Positions 48,001 to 58,769 of a stretch of DNA of 64,000 bases are shown here, piece by piece. Below the pieces are notes generated by a model, which saw nothing but the letters and a program-made list of their open reading frames with translations, did not search any database and had not been told where the DNA came from. The stretch covers positions 1 through 64,000 of the forward strand of contig VWZS01002872.1 of the NCBI GenBank assembly GCA_013397075.1. The letters are read 5' to 3'. The DNA comes from Rhabdornis inornatus. Lineage: Eukaryota > Chordata > Aves > Passeriformes > Rhabdornithidae. The position numbers and the translations under genes were made by a program. How positions within the stretch are numbered: the stretch's first letter is position 1; every line of letters begins with the position of its first letter.

Positions 48001-51000
48001 AAATTCTTACTGAGATTGTGTACATAAAAATTAGAATTTGACTTAAATACAGCAATGAGGCTGTGTGAAAATTAGCTCCACATCAGAAGATCACCAGTTT
48101 TTGCTAAATCTGGCACATAAATTCCTGGAGCAATTTAATTAGACAGCAAATCAGTGTCATTGGGCTGTGTGATGGCATTCAGATTCGAATTACCTGAACA
48201 GGTAGCGTCAGTTCAAAGTACAGATACATAGTCAAAATCTGACTCATCTCAGTTAATACAATGTTAAACTTGAGCATGATAAGAAGCATGGCTTCACAAG
48301 GGAGCCCATACTTTCTGATGAATTCAGAATCCCTGTGATACCTCCTGGAAGCTGACTCATGCACATCATGCTGCATTTTCTCTTCAGCTATCTCACTTAC
48401 ACTGATGGTGTCCAGCTGCTGCCGGAAAGTCAGCTCTGCTTCCTTGCTGGGTAGGAACAGCTTCCCATGGCGGCTGTTGGGGGGCAGGGTTGTAGGGACT
48501 GCAAACAGTCCACTGTCAGCCTCAGTGCTCCCAGAACTTGAAGGACTAGCCACCAAGAGAGGTCTAGGGAGATTTCTCAAACCTAGAAGATTTTAACAGC
48601 AATTTAAATGAAATAAAGTGAAAACAAGAAGGAAATAACTGTTTAGTAACTGAAGGATCATAGAGAGCTGGGACTTAAGGATTCTGGCTCTGTCACCAGC
48701 TGTTTCCAAAATCAGGAATCTCTCCATATTTCAGTTGTCCCACCTGGAAACTGACAGTATTTACCTGCTATGGATACCACTAATATTCACTTACTTTGAA
48801 ATACTTGGAAGTAGGGGATTAAATATAATTTTACACTACTTAAGAAACTAGAATTGAAGCCCTGTTTTCAGCCCCACACAGACCATGACAATCAGTTTAT
48901 TTTTTCAGCTTGTAGGCATACCTGAGGGCCTATCCCATTAAACAAACTATATCTGCCATTTCTTATGTAGGGGAAGATAATACAAACACAGAGACATTTT
49001 ACAGTGTGTATGATTTATTTACACTCCCCACCCCTGCCTTCCCTATAGTAATTTTAAGTGCAACCTCTATAAAATCAATCTGGTGATGGAGTGGAGATGA
49101 ATTTACCAAAAGACCTTCCCAAAGATGGACTGTCTCCAAAACACATTTGGCACAATGAAATAACGGTAGCTTGTCTGAGTAAAACTTCCCTGTTTACATT
49201 TAAAAAAAATATGGTAGGATTTCCCTCTGCATGCAGCCGGCTTGGATGAAAGCCAGCATTGTTAGCCTGTCACTCTGAGGTACCCAAGATGTGCCTTTCT
49301 CTACACAGGTACTTTACAGCACCAGTTAACCCAGTTAGCCTGCTCCTGGGTTCACTGCTTCTCAGAGCAGGGGTGTGAAAAGGACTGCCTAAGGATCACA
49401 ACTGGTCCCAGTAACCCCAACACCATCACAAACTTTCCTGAAGTCATAAACATTTGATGGCAAATGCAACTGGGCTGAAGCACAGAACCGAAATTCTTGG
49501 CCTTCATGGCTGGGGCTCACAGGTTACAGCAGCTGTACCTCCTATTAAAGAAAAGGCAATTCATAATCATTCTCTATCTTATAGCCGTAGAATCATGTCA
49601 CTGGTTTGGGTTGGAAGTGACGTTCAAGATAATCTCATTTCACCCCCTGCCATGGGCAGGGACACGTTCACTATCTCAGGTTGCTTCAAGCCCCACCCAA
49701 CCTGGCCTTGAACACTCTTAGGGATCCAGGGGCAGACACAACTTCTCTGGGCAACCTGTGCCAGGGCCTCACTGCCCTCGCAGGGAAGAATTTCTTCCTA
49801 ATGTTTAATTTAAACCTACAATGGCAGGATGGCAGAGAAAATTTTCAGTAATTATTTATCAACAGATTTTATACTGGGCATTTACTTGCCTGTTTTGTAA
49901 GCTAATAGTCTCTTGAGGTCTCACACCCTGTGCCAGTTAGCATGTGCTAGTTCAGGCTGGGAAGGGGTTAATTGTCTTCAGCGGCAGTTTTGGATTTGTT
50001 TTGCAAACAGTGCTCATAACTGAGGGATGCTTTAGTCACTCCTGAGCAGGACTTACACTGGTCAAGGCCTTTGCTGCTCCTCGCCCCACACTGCCAGAGA
50101 GGGGGCTGGGGATGCATGTGGAACTGGGAGGGGACACAGCCAGGACAGCTGACCCCAGCTGACCATAGTGATATCCCATACCATGAGGGGTCATGCTTAG
50201 CATACAGAGCTGGGGGAAGAAGAAGGAAGTGGTGGAGATTGAGAGTGAGGGCGTTTGGCATCCCAAGTTACTGTTACACATGATGGAGCCCTGCCTTCTT
50301 GGGGATGGCTGAACACCTGCCTGCCCAGGGGAAGCAGGGAACTAATTCTTTGTTCTGCTTTGCATGCATGGTGTTTGCTTTCCCTAATAAACTGTTTTTA
50401 TTTCAAACCATGAGTTCTCTCACTTTTACTCTTCAGCTGCATGGGGCTGAGTTGCTGGCNTGATATCCCATACCATGAGGGGTCATGCTTAGCATACAGA
50501 GCTGGGGGAAGAAGAAGGAAGTGGTGGAGATTGAGAGTGAGGGCGTTTGGCATCCCAAGTTACTGTTACACATGATGGAGCCCTGCCTTCTTGGGGATGG
50601 CTGAACACCTGCCTGCCCAGGGGAAGCAGGGAACTAATTCTTTGTTCTGCTTTGCATGCATGGTGTTTGCTTTCCCTAATAAACTGTTTTTATTTCAAAC
50701 CATGAGTTCTCTCACTTTTACTCTTCAGCTGCATGGGGCTGAGTTGCTGGCTGGGGTTAAACCATGACACAGCTCCAAAAAACACAAGTATCTTCTCTAA
50801 GAGCGACTAAGGAGAGTTCTTCTGGATTGTGAACTGCATTATTGATGTGCATTGTTATGCAAGATTCAAAGCAACACTGGACTTAGGACAATTCTACAGC
50901 AAATTAACACACACCAATGTTGTCAGACAGTGAAGTTCCTAAGAGTAAGAGCACTCCTCATTCCTGTGTTCCATCACTGGGAAGTTCTCATCATGGTGTG

Positions 51001-54000
51001 AGGTACTAATAAATTGGTTTCATGAAGAGGATTTTTAGGAATACTCGCCTGAGGAGCCAGAAGCAGCACCAGGAGAAAAAGTCTTGTTGCGAAGGGCAGA
51101 CTGATTCCGTGCGCAGCCTGGACTCCTGGCGTTGATGGCAATCACCTTTCCCGGGGGAGTCAGGGACTGCTCCTCCTGAACAGGCTTTATAGGTGACGTG
51201 GCAATAGAGCTCATCTCAGGTGTCTGAAAATGAACATTAAATCAACACTGTGTGCTGGTAGAACAAATGTATTGTGAAACTCACTGTACTTAGGAAGCCT
51301 TAAAATTAAAATCTGATATACTACAGTACCTTAAAGTACTCTAAGCAATACCTCCTAGTGGGGGTGAGGGGCAGCTGAAATTACCTTCCTGCCCATTTAG
51401 CAGTGTTGGATGTCATCAATTCAATATATTAATTTACGTTACAATTGGGTTAACACTCAACAAACTTCACGCAATGTGTTGGATCACCACGAGAAAGAAA
51501 GAGAAAAAAAAAGTGTTGGTTTTAATTCAGTGCAAAACTATTTTTCATAAACTCCATCCAGAGGGTTGCTGTGGTAAGAAATACATCTGGACAAAAACAT
51601 TTAAATTCTCTCTTAATTCTAATCAAGTAGAGTTTTGAATTTTTTTCCTTCCCTTCTCTTTCACACTGTAACACAGCACTAACAAGAGACACATGCACTT
51701 CAATAATTTTCCAGGCCTATCCAGTTGTTTCATTAAGTTGTTTAAACTATTTTCTAGAAAACCCTCCCTTTTTATGGAATCTGTGTGCAATCACAGGCTT
51801 AAAATTACACCCCCTGCTCTACTGCAATGCCACTTCACAGTTTGTTTTATGCTGAAGATTTTCATTTAAGGAATTAACCACAGCACAGCTGGCTGCTTTG
51901 GCTGTTACAGATTATCTGGAGAAAACAGAAGGCATGCACACAATCAATCCTTCCTCTTAAAATACCCTGTGGCATAAATATCATGTTTCCTGTCATTATT
52001 TGATGAAATGCAACTTTCAAGACATCTACAGTGCTTTCAGTGAGGCAGTAAATATCTTCCTGGCCTTTGCAATATCAGTGCCACAATGTTCATGCTGCAA
52101 GGAGAGTACTGTTTTCTGAAAAACAGTAAGAATAATGTGGTATTTGACAAATGAAAGGTCGTGTTCCTTCTTTTTGCTGGAATGTACAATATGGTACATA
52201 TCCTTAAAGAGCTTTATTGTTCAGTAGTACTATGCTACTTTAAGACAGCCAAGAGTGTGAAAGAGACAGGAAAACACATGTAAATCCTAACTGCTGGTAT
52301 CTCTCCCTCTTCAATTCCTCTCCCCTCAAGTGTCAGGGATGTCCTTCTCTATAGTTTGTGCATGTCATACCTAGCTGTCACCTGTGTCACCAGAAGTAAA
52401 AGTAGGTGCCAAAGAGGAGACAGTATCCCAGATCTGTGAGATGTCAACCAAAAGCCTTTGCAGTTTAAACAAAGTCTATAGCTGGAGCTGCCTCTGAACA
52501 AAGATGGGTTTAAATTTATAAAATCCTTCATTCCACGTCTGTAGAATCAGAATCAAAAGGAACTTTGAGGGGGGCTAAATCACCAACAAACAAGGATCAA
52601 AGAACTCAGTGTTTGGTAACAGTGATACATTTGCATCCTGGCTGGAACAGAATCTTTAGCCCATCCTGTCTACCACAGGCATTTGAGCAGATCTGCTGAA
52701 CTCTGTGTCTTCGTAAAAGATGATTTACTAGGTTTCAATTGGCTGCACTAGGTGGAATTGGCTGCCCACGGATCACTGGGGCAAATCCTAAATACATGTT
52801 ACAGTGCACAAGAAGGAAAGCAAGTTCATTCCCTAACGTCTGCCTAAGGAGGAAGGTACTTTTCTGGGACTGTTAAACAGCTGTCCTGGAGTCTGAGAAC
52901 TTTCATACAAATCAACCATGGCACAGTTGTATTGACTCTGCTATTCTGAAGAAATATATTCTTTTCATTCTCACACTGTGTAATTTGAACTACCTAAACA
53001 TTGAAAATCAATGCAGTTTTCATGTAGAATATTAATCTCATCCAGGATACATTTCCCACAAAAGATGATCTTCCAAGGCCCTTCCAACCTGGGCTGTTCT
53101 AAGCTTCCATGAATCTGAGAGAGAACAGAAGGCACCTCACCTCACAACTGATCTTTTGAGTAGTCACATTAAATGTTCACTGGAACACCAATGAGACTCA
53201 CAGCAAACCAGAAGCTAAAAGGCAGTGTAAAAACCATATTGAAGCAAAGTCCACTCTGCAGCCAGCTGTCTTGTGTTGTGTTTTTTGTATAATTTAAACA
53301 CAGGAATATCCAAAACTCTTGACATGGCTGATTACTCATTTACTGTGAATGCACAACTGCGCAATTATTCCCCAAATGAAACTAGAGTTTAGTATCCGGA
53401 GCATGAACAAGAGCTACTTACTGGTTTGGGATTGACTTCAGTAGAGATAAGTTTCAGAAGGCAATTCAAGAGTCTCTGCTTGTGAAAGGTAGGACATACA
53501 GGGACAGCACTTGACTCAGATGTTTGCTCTCTAGCATCCTGGGTTTCTGGCTCCAAGACAGCCAACCAGTCATATTCCAGCTGCAGCTTGTTCGGTTTGC
53601 CCATCATGAGGTAGATTTCAGCCAGCGTAAGGCTCTCAGAGGTTCGCAGACTCCATCCTTCTTCTCTAACCTGTTGGGAGAGCCGACTTGGGTCATCCTT
53701 GAAGGTCTTTGTACTGGATTGTCCCTGAGGTGGAGGTGGAAACAAGGAGCCCAGCTTCTCTTGAGAATCCTCCATTACTGCATCCATGATATCCTTGGTA
53801 CAAGCATCGAGCTGCTGGCCCTGGCTGTGGCTGGCCTGAGTTTCACATCTGCTGTTGCCAGGGGAAGCCACACCACCTCTCAGTAGCTGGGAACAGGAGT
53901 CAGAGGTCTCTGCACTCCTCCTGCTTGGAAAAACCACTGGAGAAGCGTTACCAGATGCTGAAGCAGAGTCTTTCCCATGCAGTTTGTCTGTGCAAGAACA

Positions 54001-57000
54001 TTTCTCTGGGACAATTAGGTCCTGGCAGGACTTCATGTACCGTGGGAATGGATCAAGCAGAGAGAGCTCCTCCACATCAGGGATCTTGCTGCAAGCACAC
54101 ACTGTGCTGTATGAGGGTAGCACAGCTGCCTGGTCACTAGCCAAGGCCTCCCTGCCCTCCACACAGGAGGTCACTGAGCTCAGCTTTTCCTGGTGCCCTC
54201 CTGGATCCTGAAGTCCAGAAGGTGGTTTCTGGAGTGAATTAGTGATGCCAAGATTTGAGGCTGTTCCTTCCACCAGGACAGGCTCTGGGGCACCATCTTC
54301 AGTGCTTGCAGAAACTTCAGCTGTAGGCTGTAAGGCTCTGCTGGGCTCTGTAGTGCTCTCTGCCCTTCCCACACCCTTACCTTCTATTCCCCGCAGGTAT
54401 TTCATCTGTCCCCTTGCTGTCCCCTGACCACTCTGTATGCCAAGGATTTGGGCGGGGGGGAGTAAGTGAGAGTCTTTTGTGTTCTGTTTGCATTTGCCCG
54501 TTTCCTGCCAATGCACGGTACAGAAGGCCTTGGAGTGGACCACTCTGGCTACCCCAGGCAGTGGAGTGAGGGTACAGTTCTCCCCTGGAAAGAGATGGAG
54601 CATCACTTTCTCCTCTGAGAAGCTGCCTCTTGTTTCTGAGTCTCTGGAATCCTGAAGTTGCTGTTCTTCAAGTGTTTTACGCTAAAAAAGATGCGTCAAA
54701 GAACGTAACGTCATGTGCCCCTTCCAAAAACGCACCTGGGAGCCTATTTTGCAAGTTAAAAAAAAGTAAAAGAAAACCTAGCTGATTGAGGACATGCTCT
54801 CTATTCAGCACAGATTATAGTGAAGACACTATAGTCAGATATTAGGTCCTTTGTGGTGATAAAGACTGCAGTGAAGACCTGCTACAAGCCCAAAATAAAT
54901 ATCCATTCCAAACAAAATTACTTTTCTCTGTTTCACACACCACTGTAATTGTAAAAAAAAAATCCAAATCAACAAATCCCAACAAAACCTCCAACACTGC
55001 ACAGCAAAGCAGCCTCTCATGAGTGCAGCAAACTCCACCTTACACTCTCTGACATCCTTCAGAGTTTCAAGTGCTATGCTGCTACTTCTTCCAGGCTCAC
55101 AAATTAAACAGAAAAGCCTGAATGAAAGGCCCAAGAAGAAGATAAAACCTACAAGTCAGAAGGACTAGGTTCAGAACAGAACAGCTGTTAACTCACAAAT
55201 CCTTCTATTGTATGGATCAGAGGCAGGGACACACTGAATGCTGTATGACTCAGACAGTGCAGAGATGCATTGCAGGTAGCAGCAGCTACCTTGACGAGAA
55301 GCTTAAGCCTTCATTGGTGAAACTGCACTAAGTGCAAAGATCTATCCTTAATCTATCTGCTGAAACTGGAAACAGAATTGTCAGTTATTATCCAGGCTGT
55401 ATGAGGGTCACCCACTGATAATGAACCAGATTAAAACCACTGTTTAAGGAAATTAAATAAAAGCAGGAACGTAATCTTTTCTTAACTAGCTTTCACGGGA
55501 TCATAACAGAGTTGAGGGAAAAGCAGAATGCTATGGGATCTCCCACAAATGCTTCCATTAGTGATGCTGAAACTTTACCTCTATCTTTACTAAGAGGGAC
55601 TGGTACATTTATGAAGTAGATTCACTTTTCTGATGCAAAACTGAACTTAGAATAGGAAGGGAATTGCTCCCAGGACACAGCACATGGAGCAGACTGAGTA
55701 GGAAAAGGATACAACCCTCACTTCATGGAGAGCCCACTTCTGCTTCAGGAATTCAAGGAGGCTGGAGACCTTCCGATGTAACTCCACGATCATCCTGTAC
55801 GCGAGAGAAGCAAAGCAAGGGAACAGAGAACAACTGTCAGCAGGAGCTCCAAGTCCTAACCTTGATGGTAGAAGGGGAATTAAGGAATAAACTGGCACTC
55901 TATAATGCCAGCACAAAGAACACTCTCAAGCGCTAAGAAAAAAAACTACAACAAAACCAAAAACATGTGTTATCCCACAACTCTAAAATCTAGGTTAACT
56001 CACAACTGTGACAACTCACACATACTCAAAGCCTGTCAGATAAACCTGACTGCCATGATTCAAGAAACTATTTTTTCCAGATGGAAGAAGGTAGGAAAAG
56101 ACAGCAAGACTCAGCCTGCAAAAGTGCAGGCAAGCCACAAAGCTCCTACATAAAGCATAAAAAGAAAGAGAAAAAGGGGCACAAAAGACTCTTAAACATT
56201 TACTTTTTGAAAGTATTTTATTAAATAAACCTAATGCAGAGAAGAGCATGGATATTTTTATCATGCTTTTTGGTCACTACACTGAAGTGCTGCATTTGAA
56301 ACAACACTCAACATCATAGGGGCCTCATGTTTGCTGCCCCAAGTTCTGGACTACACGTAAAGTACCAGGATGAACAGCTACTGATGACACTGAACAGCTG
56401 CACCAACAACGTCTTGCAAAGCAGAAGCTACAAACACCTTCCATGTTGATCTAATCATTGCATACAGGTGAAATGTTCAGAGCCTTGCTGCAGCCACTTC
56501 TGACCAATGTGTATATTCCCTTCTCTCTGTCTATGGTACACGCAATACAAATTTTTAGTAGAACCAAGGCTACCATCTCCTTTTACTTGCCCTCTGCTCT
56601 GACATTAAGTGGCACAAACTATACTCATCTCCAAAGCTAGTAGCTCCTTTATTAATCAAATTAAAAGATATAAAGAACAATGGCAATCTAATTTTCCCAC
56701 GTGATAACTCATGTTCACAAACCACGCACTCTGGTTGGACAAAGGTTTCAGACTAAGTACACTTAGGCCAACTGCATTATCAAAGATGAACTGCCCAACT
56801 GGCAAAGAAAACCCTGAAGAAAGAGGAAGCGACTAGGATGCTGCTCATCTATTTCCCTATTCTGAACACCACAATCAGTTCTCCATTACCTAAGCCGTGG
56901 GTTCTGGGCAAGACTCTGTACTCGAGCCCACGCGTGGTTATTCCGTGGCTGCAGCTCCACAGGAACCTTGAGAGGAAGTCGTACTGGCTTTTGGTCCTCT

Positions 57001-57752
57001 TCATCACTCACACCTGAATGGAGATGAAGCACAAAGCGTCAAAGCAAGGACAACTCAGTCACAACACTGTATGCTCAGTTACACAGGCAGCTCAGCTTCA
57101 CCAGTAGAGCCTGCTTCATTAATTACCTGTGGTTCCAATATGTTCTTATCTCTGGACACTGCAGTGGTACTGGGGACTCCAGTTGAGCAAGCAGTGTCAA
57201 AAATCAGATGTCTGGAAACTTTGAGCAAGCACAGTATTTCAGACCTTTGAAGAGCCTGATTCTACTTACTTGGGAACGAGGAAGAAAACAATAAACCCAA
57301 AATGAAATCACACATAGCTGAATAGGAGAAGGTAAAACATTTGAAAATGTTCAGTGCTAGACACTATACTGCTGCTGATTCACTGGCACCTTCACACACA
57401 GTGAAAGCACAATCTGTAAAGCAGCAGTGAACTGGTCTGGTGTGGGTATTTCCTTTTCATCTTAGCTGGTAAGAAAACTGGGTGACTCCTGAAAGTCACT
57501 GGGGTTACACAAGCAAACAGACCAAGACAGAACACTGTGCCCACGACAAACATGCAACAGCCCAAATTTCCCTGCCAGTGATGGACACACTAGAACAAGC
57601 CTGCTTGCTTTCTGTGCTTCCAGCCATCTTCTAGAACACCATCATGTTCCAGCATATTTTACTCACCATCTGGATCACAGAGTTTCTTCAAAGCCCTGCA
57701 CATGGGAGCTTTGATACGCAGGTTTCTGCCTTTGTAACGAACAGTTGTAGCC
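38844..57752 (-). CDS. CRAMP1: CRAMP1 (cramped chromatin regulator homologue 1), last 15 coding exons; 5' part outside window
   Basis: Fifteen exons on the minus strand (57752 down to 38844) total 3,121 bases, one base completing a prior codon plus 1,039 residues and TAA. The human protein has about 1,270, so roughly the first 230-plus residues, including the SANT/Myb-like region, lie beyond 64000. Recognised blocks in order are RYKGRNLRIKAPMCRALKKL, MIVELHRKVSSLLEFLKQKW, LHLFPGENCTLTPLPGVARV, TSESLTLAEIYLMMGKPNKL, FFLPKPRKLRNRHLRKPLV, SDSIIEIAISSGQY, SRDSFVSRSLADVAE and the terminal ISRFNDLAQELS...GDLSQ. Every splice phase agrees. CRAMP1 is a nuclear protein; Drosophila cramped interacts genetically with Polycomb genes and, like the mammalian protein, is tied to linker histone H1 gene expression. 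Codon frames show no stop or frameshift, so it is functional. One intron uses a GC donor. Confidence 0.95.
39055..39368 (-). mobile_element. CR1 LINE 3' fragment
   Basis: Plus-strand text AGAATAACTGAGGTTGGAAG, GGACATCTTGAAAGCATTTT and TCTTGTCCTGAGAAGAGTCTGG are the reverse complement of the CR1 3' end. It lies in the last CRAMP1 intron. Confidence 0.85.
39895..40720 (-). mobile_element. CR1 LINE fragment
   Basis: Starts GACTGGGAGGGACCTGAAGA and carries on through AACCTGTTTCCTTGCCTGCC, TTTTCTAGGCTGAACAAGCC and ACATTGTTGGTCCCCTTTGG, the usual reverse-complement order of CR1. More diverged than the neighbouring copies. Same last CRAMP1 intron. Confidence 0.8.
41306..41451 (-). CDS. CRAMP1: CRAMP1 exon
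   Basis: Acceptor TTCTTTGTAG|CA, donor GCAGAG|GTATGC. Encodes SFISPEKGRKMLPTPVGNTS, GTSLLGPSLLDGNSRDSFVS and RSLADVAE. Confidence 0.93.
42108..42272 (-). CDS. CRAMP1: CRAMP1 exon
   Basis: Acceptor GGCTTTCAG|GT, donor TTGTTCT|GTAAGT. Encodes EGVSLSPAKLNGSDSSKSLP, PQQNWIASPTHDPQWYPNDS and TDSSLSSLF. Confidence 0.93.
42587..42821 (-). CDS. CRAMP1: CRAMP1 exon
   Basis: Acceptor TTATGACAG|GG, donor AATACA|GTAAGT. Encodes GTSVLSLPELAKTSVQNGLS, SSEASSTRLSPPNVSALLDI and GEPATQISDSIIEIAISSGQ. Confidence 0.93.
44127..44195 (-). CDS. CRAMP1: CRAMP1 exon
   Basis: Acceptor GGTTGCAG|GAC, donor TTCCAG|GTACAG; 23 codons encoding DSGPGCRVPYISLPTRPEQD and GFQ. GC-rich compared with surrounding introns. Confidence 0.88.
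44754..44932 (-). CDS. CRAMP1: CRAMP1 exon
   Basis: Acceptor TTTCACCCAAG|GT, donor GTGGAG|GTCAGA. Encodes AIDLAAKSAGIIPGSPMPVL, DADGLSGVSPLSPDAVP and HQNGGSITTVE. Confidence 0.92.
45576..45680 (-). CDS. CRAMP1: CRAMP1 exon
   Basis: Acceptor CTTCCCCCCAG|GG, donor TCTA|GTAAGT. Encodes RGSFRPIPSALTKAAVSRPI and VPKILPKQATSHLS. Confidence 0.92.
46370..46451 (-). CDS. CRAMP1: CRAMP1 exon
   Basis: Acceptor CTCACATAG|AG, donor TTACAG|GTGAGT. Encodes RTLLPRPSGNPSQHVCSFSI and LSNSSIT. Confidence 0.92.
47685..47759 (-). CDS. CRAMP1: CRAMP1 exon
   Basis: Acceptor TTGTCCAG|ATG, donor GTACAG|GTCAGA; 25 codons encoding MQSDFFLPKPRKLRNRHLRK and PLVVQ, a very basic conserved segment. Confidence 0.93.
48401..48582 (-). 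CDS. CRAMP1: CRAMP1 exon
   Basis: Acceptor CTTCTAG|GT, donor ATCAGT|GTAAGT. Encodes LRNLPRPLLVASPSSSGS, then GLFAVPTTLPPNSRHGKLF and EAELTFRQQLDTIS, all strongly conserved. Confidence 0.92.
49588..49813 (-). mobile_element. CR1 LINE 3' fragment
   Basis: AGAATCATGTCACTGGTTTG, GGGACACGTTCACTATCTCA, GGCAACCTGTGCCAGGGCCT and GAAGAATTTCTTCCTAATGT are the reverse complement of CR1. In a CRAMP1 intron, immediately left of an LTR. Confidence 0.88.
49929..50769 (+). mobile_element. solo LTR containing a 291-bp direct duplication
   Basis: Passerine-type LTR in a CRAMP1 intron. The right part has AATAAACTGTTTTTATTTCA (a polyA signal), GGCTGAGTTGCTGGCTGGGG and a TTAAACCATGACA end. Bases 50169-50459 are repeated at 50461-50751 with one N between, so the true element is probably about 290 bp shorter than it appears. 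No viral coding sequence adjoins. The left end is approximate. Confidence 0.7.
50169..50751. repeat. exact 291-bp tandem repeat around a single N
   Basis: Copy 1 at 50169-50459 and copy 2 at 50461-50751 both begin TGATATCCCATACCATGAGG and end GAGTTGCTGGC. I saw no difference between them. The N at 50460 separates them. Confidence 0.9.
51049..51223 (-). CDS. CRAMP1: CRAMP1 exon with GC splice donor
   Basis: Acceptor CATTTTCAG|ACACC. Donor is CTCAG|GCGAGT, a GC-AG intron with an otherwise perfect consensus. Encodes TPEMSSIATSPIKPVQEEQ, SLTPPGKVIAINARSPGC and NKTFSPGAASGSS. The phase joins the next exon only if GC is used. Confidence 0.88.
53058..53118 (+). mobile_element. short CR1 3' tail
   Basis: GATGATCTTCCAAGGCCCTT and CCAACCTGGGCTGTTCTAAG match the last bases of CR1, followed by a CCATGAATCTGA tail. 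In a CRAMP1 intron. Confidence 0.7.
53422..54681 (-). CDS. CRAMP1: CRAMP1 large central exon (1,260 bp)
   Basis: Acceptor TTTTTTAG|CG, donor AAACCA|GTAAGT; exactly 420 codons in phase 0. It opens RKTLEEQQLQDS, then LHLFPGENCTLTPLPGVARV, AFCTVHWQETGKCKQ, PPAQILGIQSGQGTARGQ, a long Ser/Pro/Glu-rich variable middle, ELSLLDPFPRYMKSCQDLIV, EEGWSLRTSESLTLAEIYLM and LLKLISTEVNPKP. The ends are conserved with mammals and the middle is probably disordered. Confidence 0.95.
55722..55794 (-). CDS. CRAMP1: CRAMP1 exon
   Basis: Acceptor GTACAG|G, donor CATGAA|GTGAGG. Encodes MIVELHRKVSSLLEFLKQKW and ALHE, a predicted helical segment. Confidence 0.92.
56890..57013 (-). CDS. CRAMP1: CRAMP1 exon
   Basis: Acceptor ATTCAG|GTGTGAG, donor CTTAG|GTAATG. 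Encodes VSDEEDQKPVRLPLKVPVEL then QPRNNHAWARVQSLAQNPRL. Confidence 0.92.
57667..57752 (-). CDS. CRAMP1: CRAMP1 exon (first in window)
   Basis: Acceptor ATATCCAG|G, donor GATG|GTGAGT. Encodes ATTVRYKGRNLRIKAP and CRALKKLCDPD, a block almost identical to mammals, just after the SANT-like region. The preceding exon was not found in the remaining 6.2 kb. Confidence 0.9.
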
Positions 57753-57789
57753 CTGGATATATGGAAAGAGAAGTACTTAGAAGAACCAG

Positions 57790-58765
57790 TAACAACAGTG
57801 TGTGAACAGACCTATCCATCTTAGGCCCTGTCCTCTTCATCACCTTCATCTGTGACTTAGACACAGGACTGGAAGGGATACTAAGCAAGTCTGCAGACAA
57901 TACAAAACTGGGAGAAGGTGTGGACACCCTTGAAGGAAGGGAGGCCCTGCAGAGAGACCTCAGCAAATGAGAGAGAACTGGGCAATCACCAACCATGAGA
58001 AGTTTAACAAGGGAAAGTGCCGGATTCTGCACCTGGGATGGGCCAACCTTGGATGTATGGACAGACTAGGGAATGAGATGCTGGAGAGCAGTGCTGCAGA
58101 AAGAACCTGGGGGTTCTGGTCGAGGGCCAGTTGGAGCTGAGTCACCAATGCCCTGGAGCCAAGAGGGAAATCCCTCTTGGGGGACCTGGGGGCACTGGGT
58201 CCAACATTGCCAGCTGGGCTGGGGGGGAAATGTTGCATCCTGCTTTGCACTGGGGTGGCCTCACGTTGAGTATTGTGCGCAGTTTTGTCACCACAATGTA
58301 ATAAAGATATTAAACTATTACAGAGTGTCCAAAGAAGGGCAATAAAAATGGTATAGGGGGAAGCCACATGAGGACTGCCTGAGGGCACTTGGTCTGGAGA
58401 AAAGGAGACTAAGGGGAGACCTCCTTGCAGTTACTACTTCCTCATGAGAACAAGAGAAGGGGCAGACACTGATTTATTCTCTATGCTGGTGACCAGTGAC
58501 AGGACACAAGGAAATGGCCTGAAGTTGTGTCAGGGCAGGTTTAGGTTGGATATCAAAAAAAGCTTCTTTTGCCAGAGTGCTTGGGCACTGAACAGGCTCC
58601 CCAGGGCAGTTGTCACAGCACCAAGCCTGACAGAGATCAAGAAGCATTAGAACAATGCTCTCAGGCACAGTGTGACTCTTGGGGCTGGTGCTGTGCAGGG
58701 CTGGGAGTCGGACTTGATGATCCTTGTTCTTTCCAACTCAGCTTATTCTGTGATTCTGGGATCAG
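57790..58765 (+). mobile_element. CR1 LINE, about 1 kb 3' part
   Basis: ORF2-end coding text (CCTCTTCATCACCTTCATCT, AATACAAAACTGGGAGAAGG, CCTTGAAGGAAGGGAGGCCC), the GAACCTGGGGGTTCTGGTCG segment, the 3' UTR (GAACAGGCTCCCCAGGGCAG) and a tail ending near TTATTCTGTGATTCTGGGAT. 5'-truncated. It lies about 40 bases beyond the first CRAMP1 exon in the window, in antisense to the gene. Confidence 0.9.
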
Positions 58766-58769
58766 GGAC

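Noticed and set aside
53524..54211. 118-120 codon open frames on the plus strand
   Set aside because: They are antisense to the 1,260-bp CRAMP1 exon, which has clear homology and splice sites. The antisense frames have no recognisable content.
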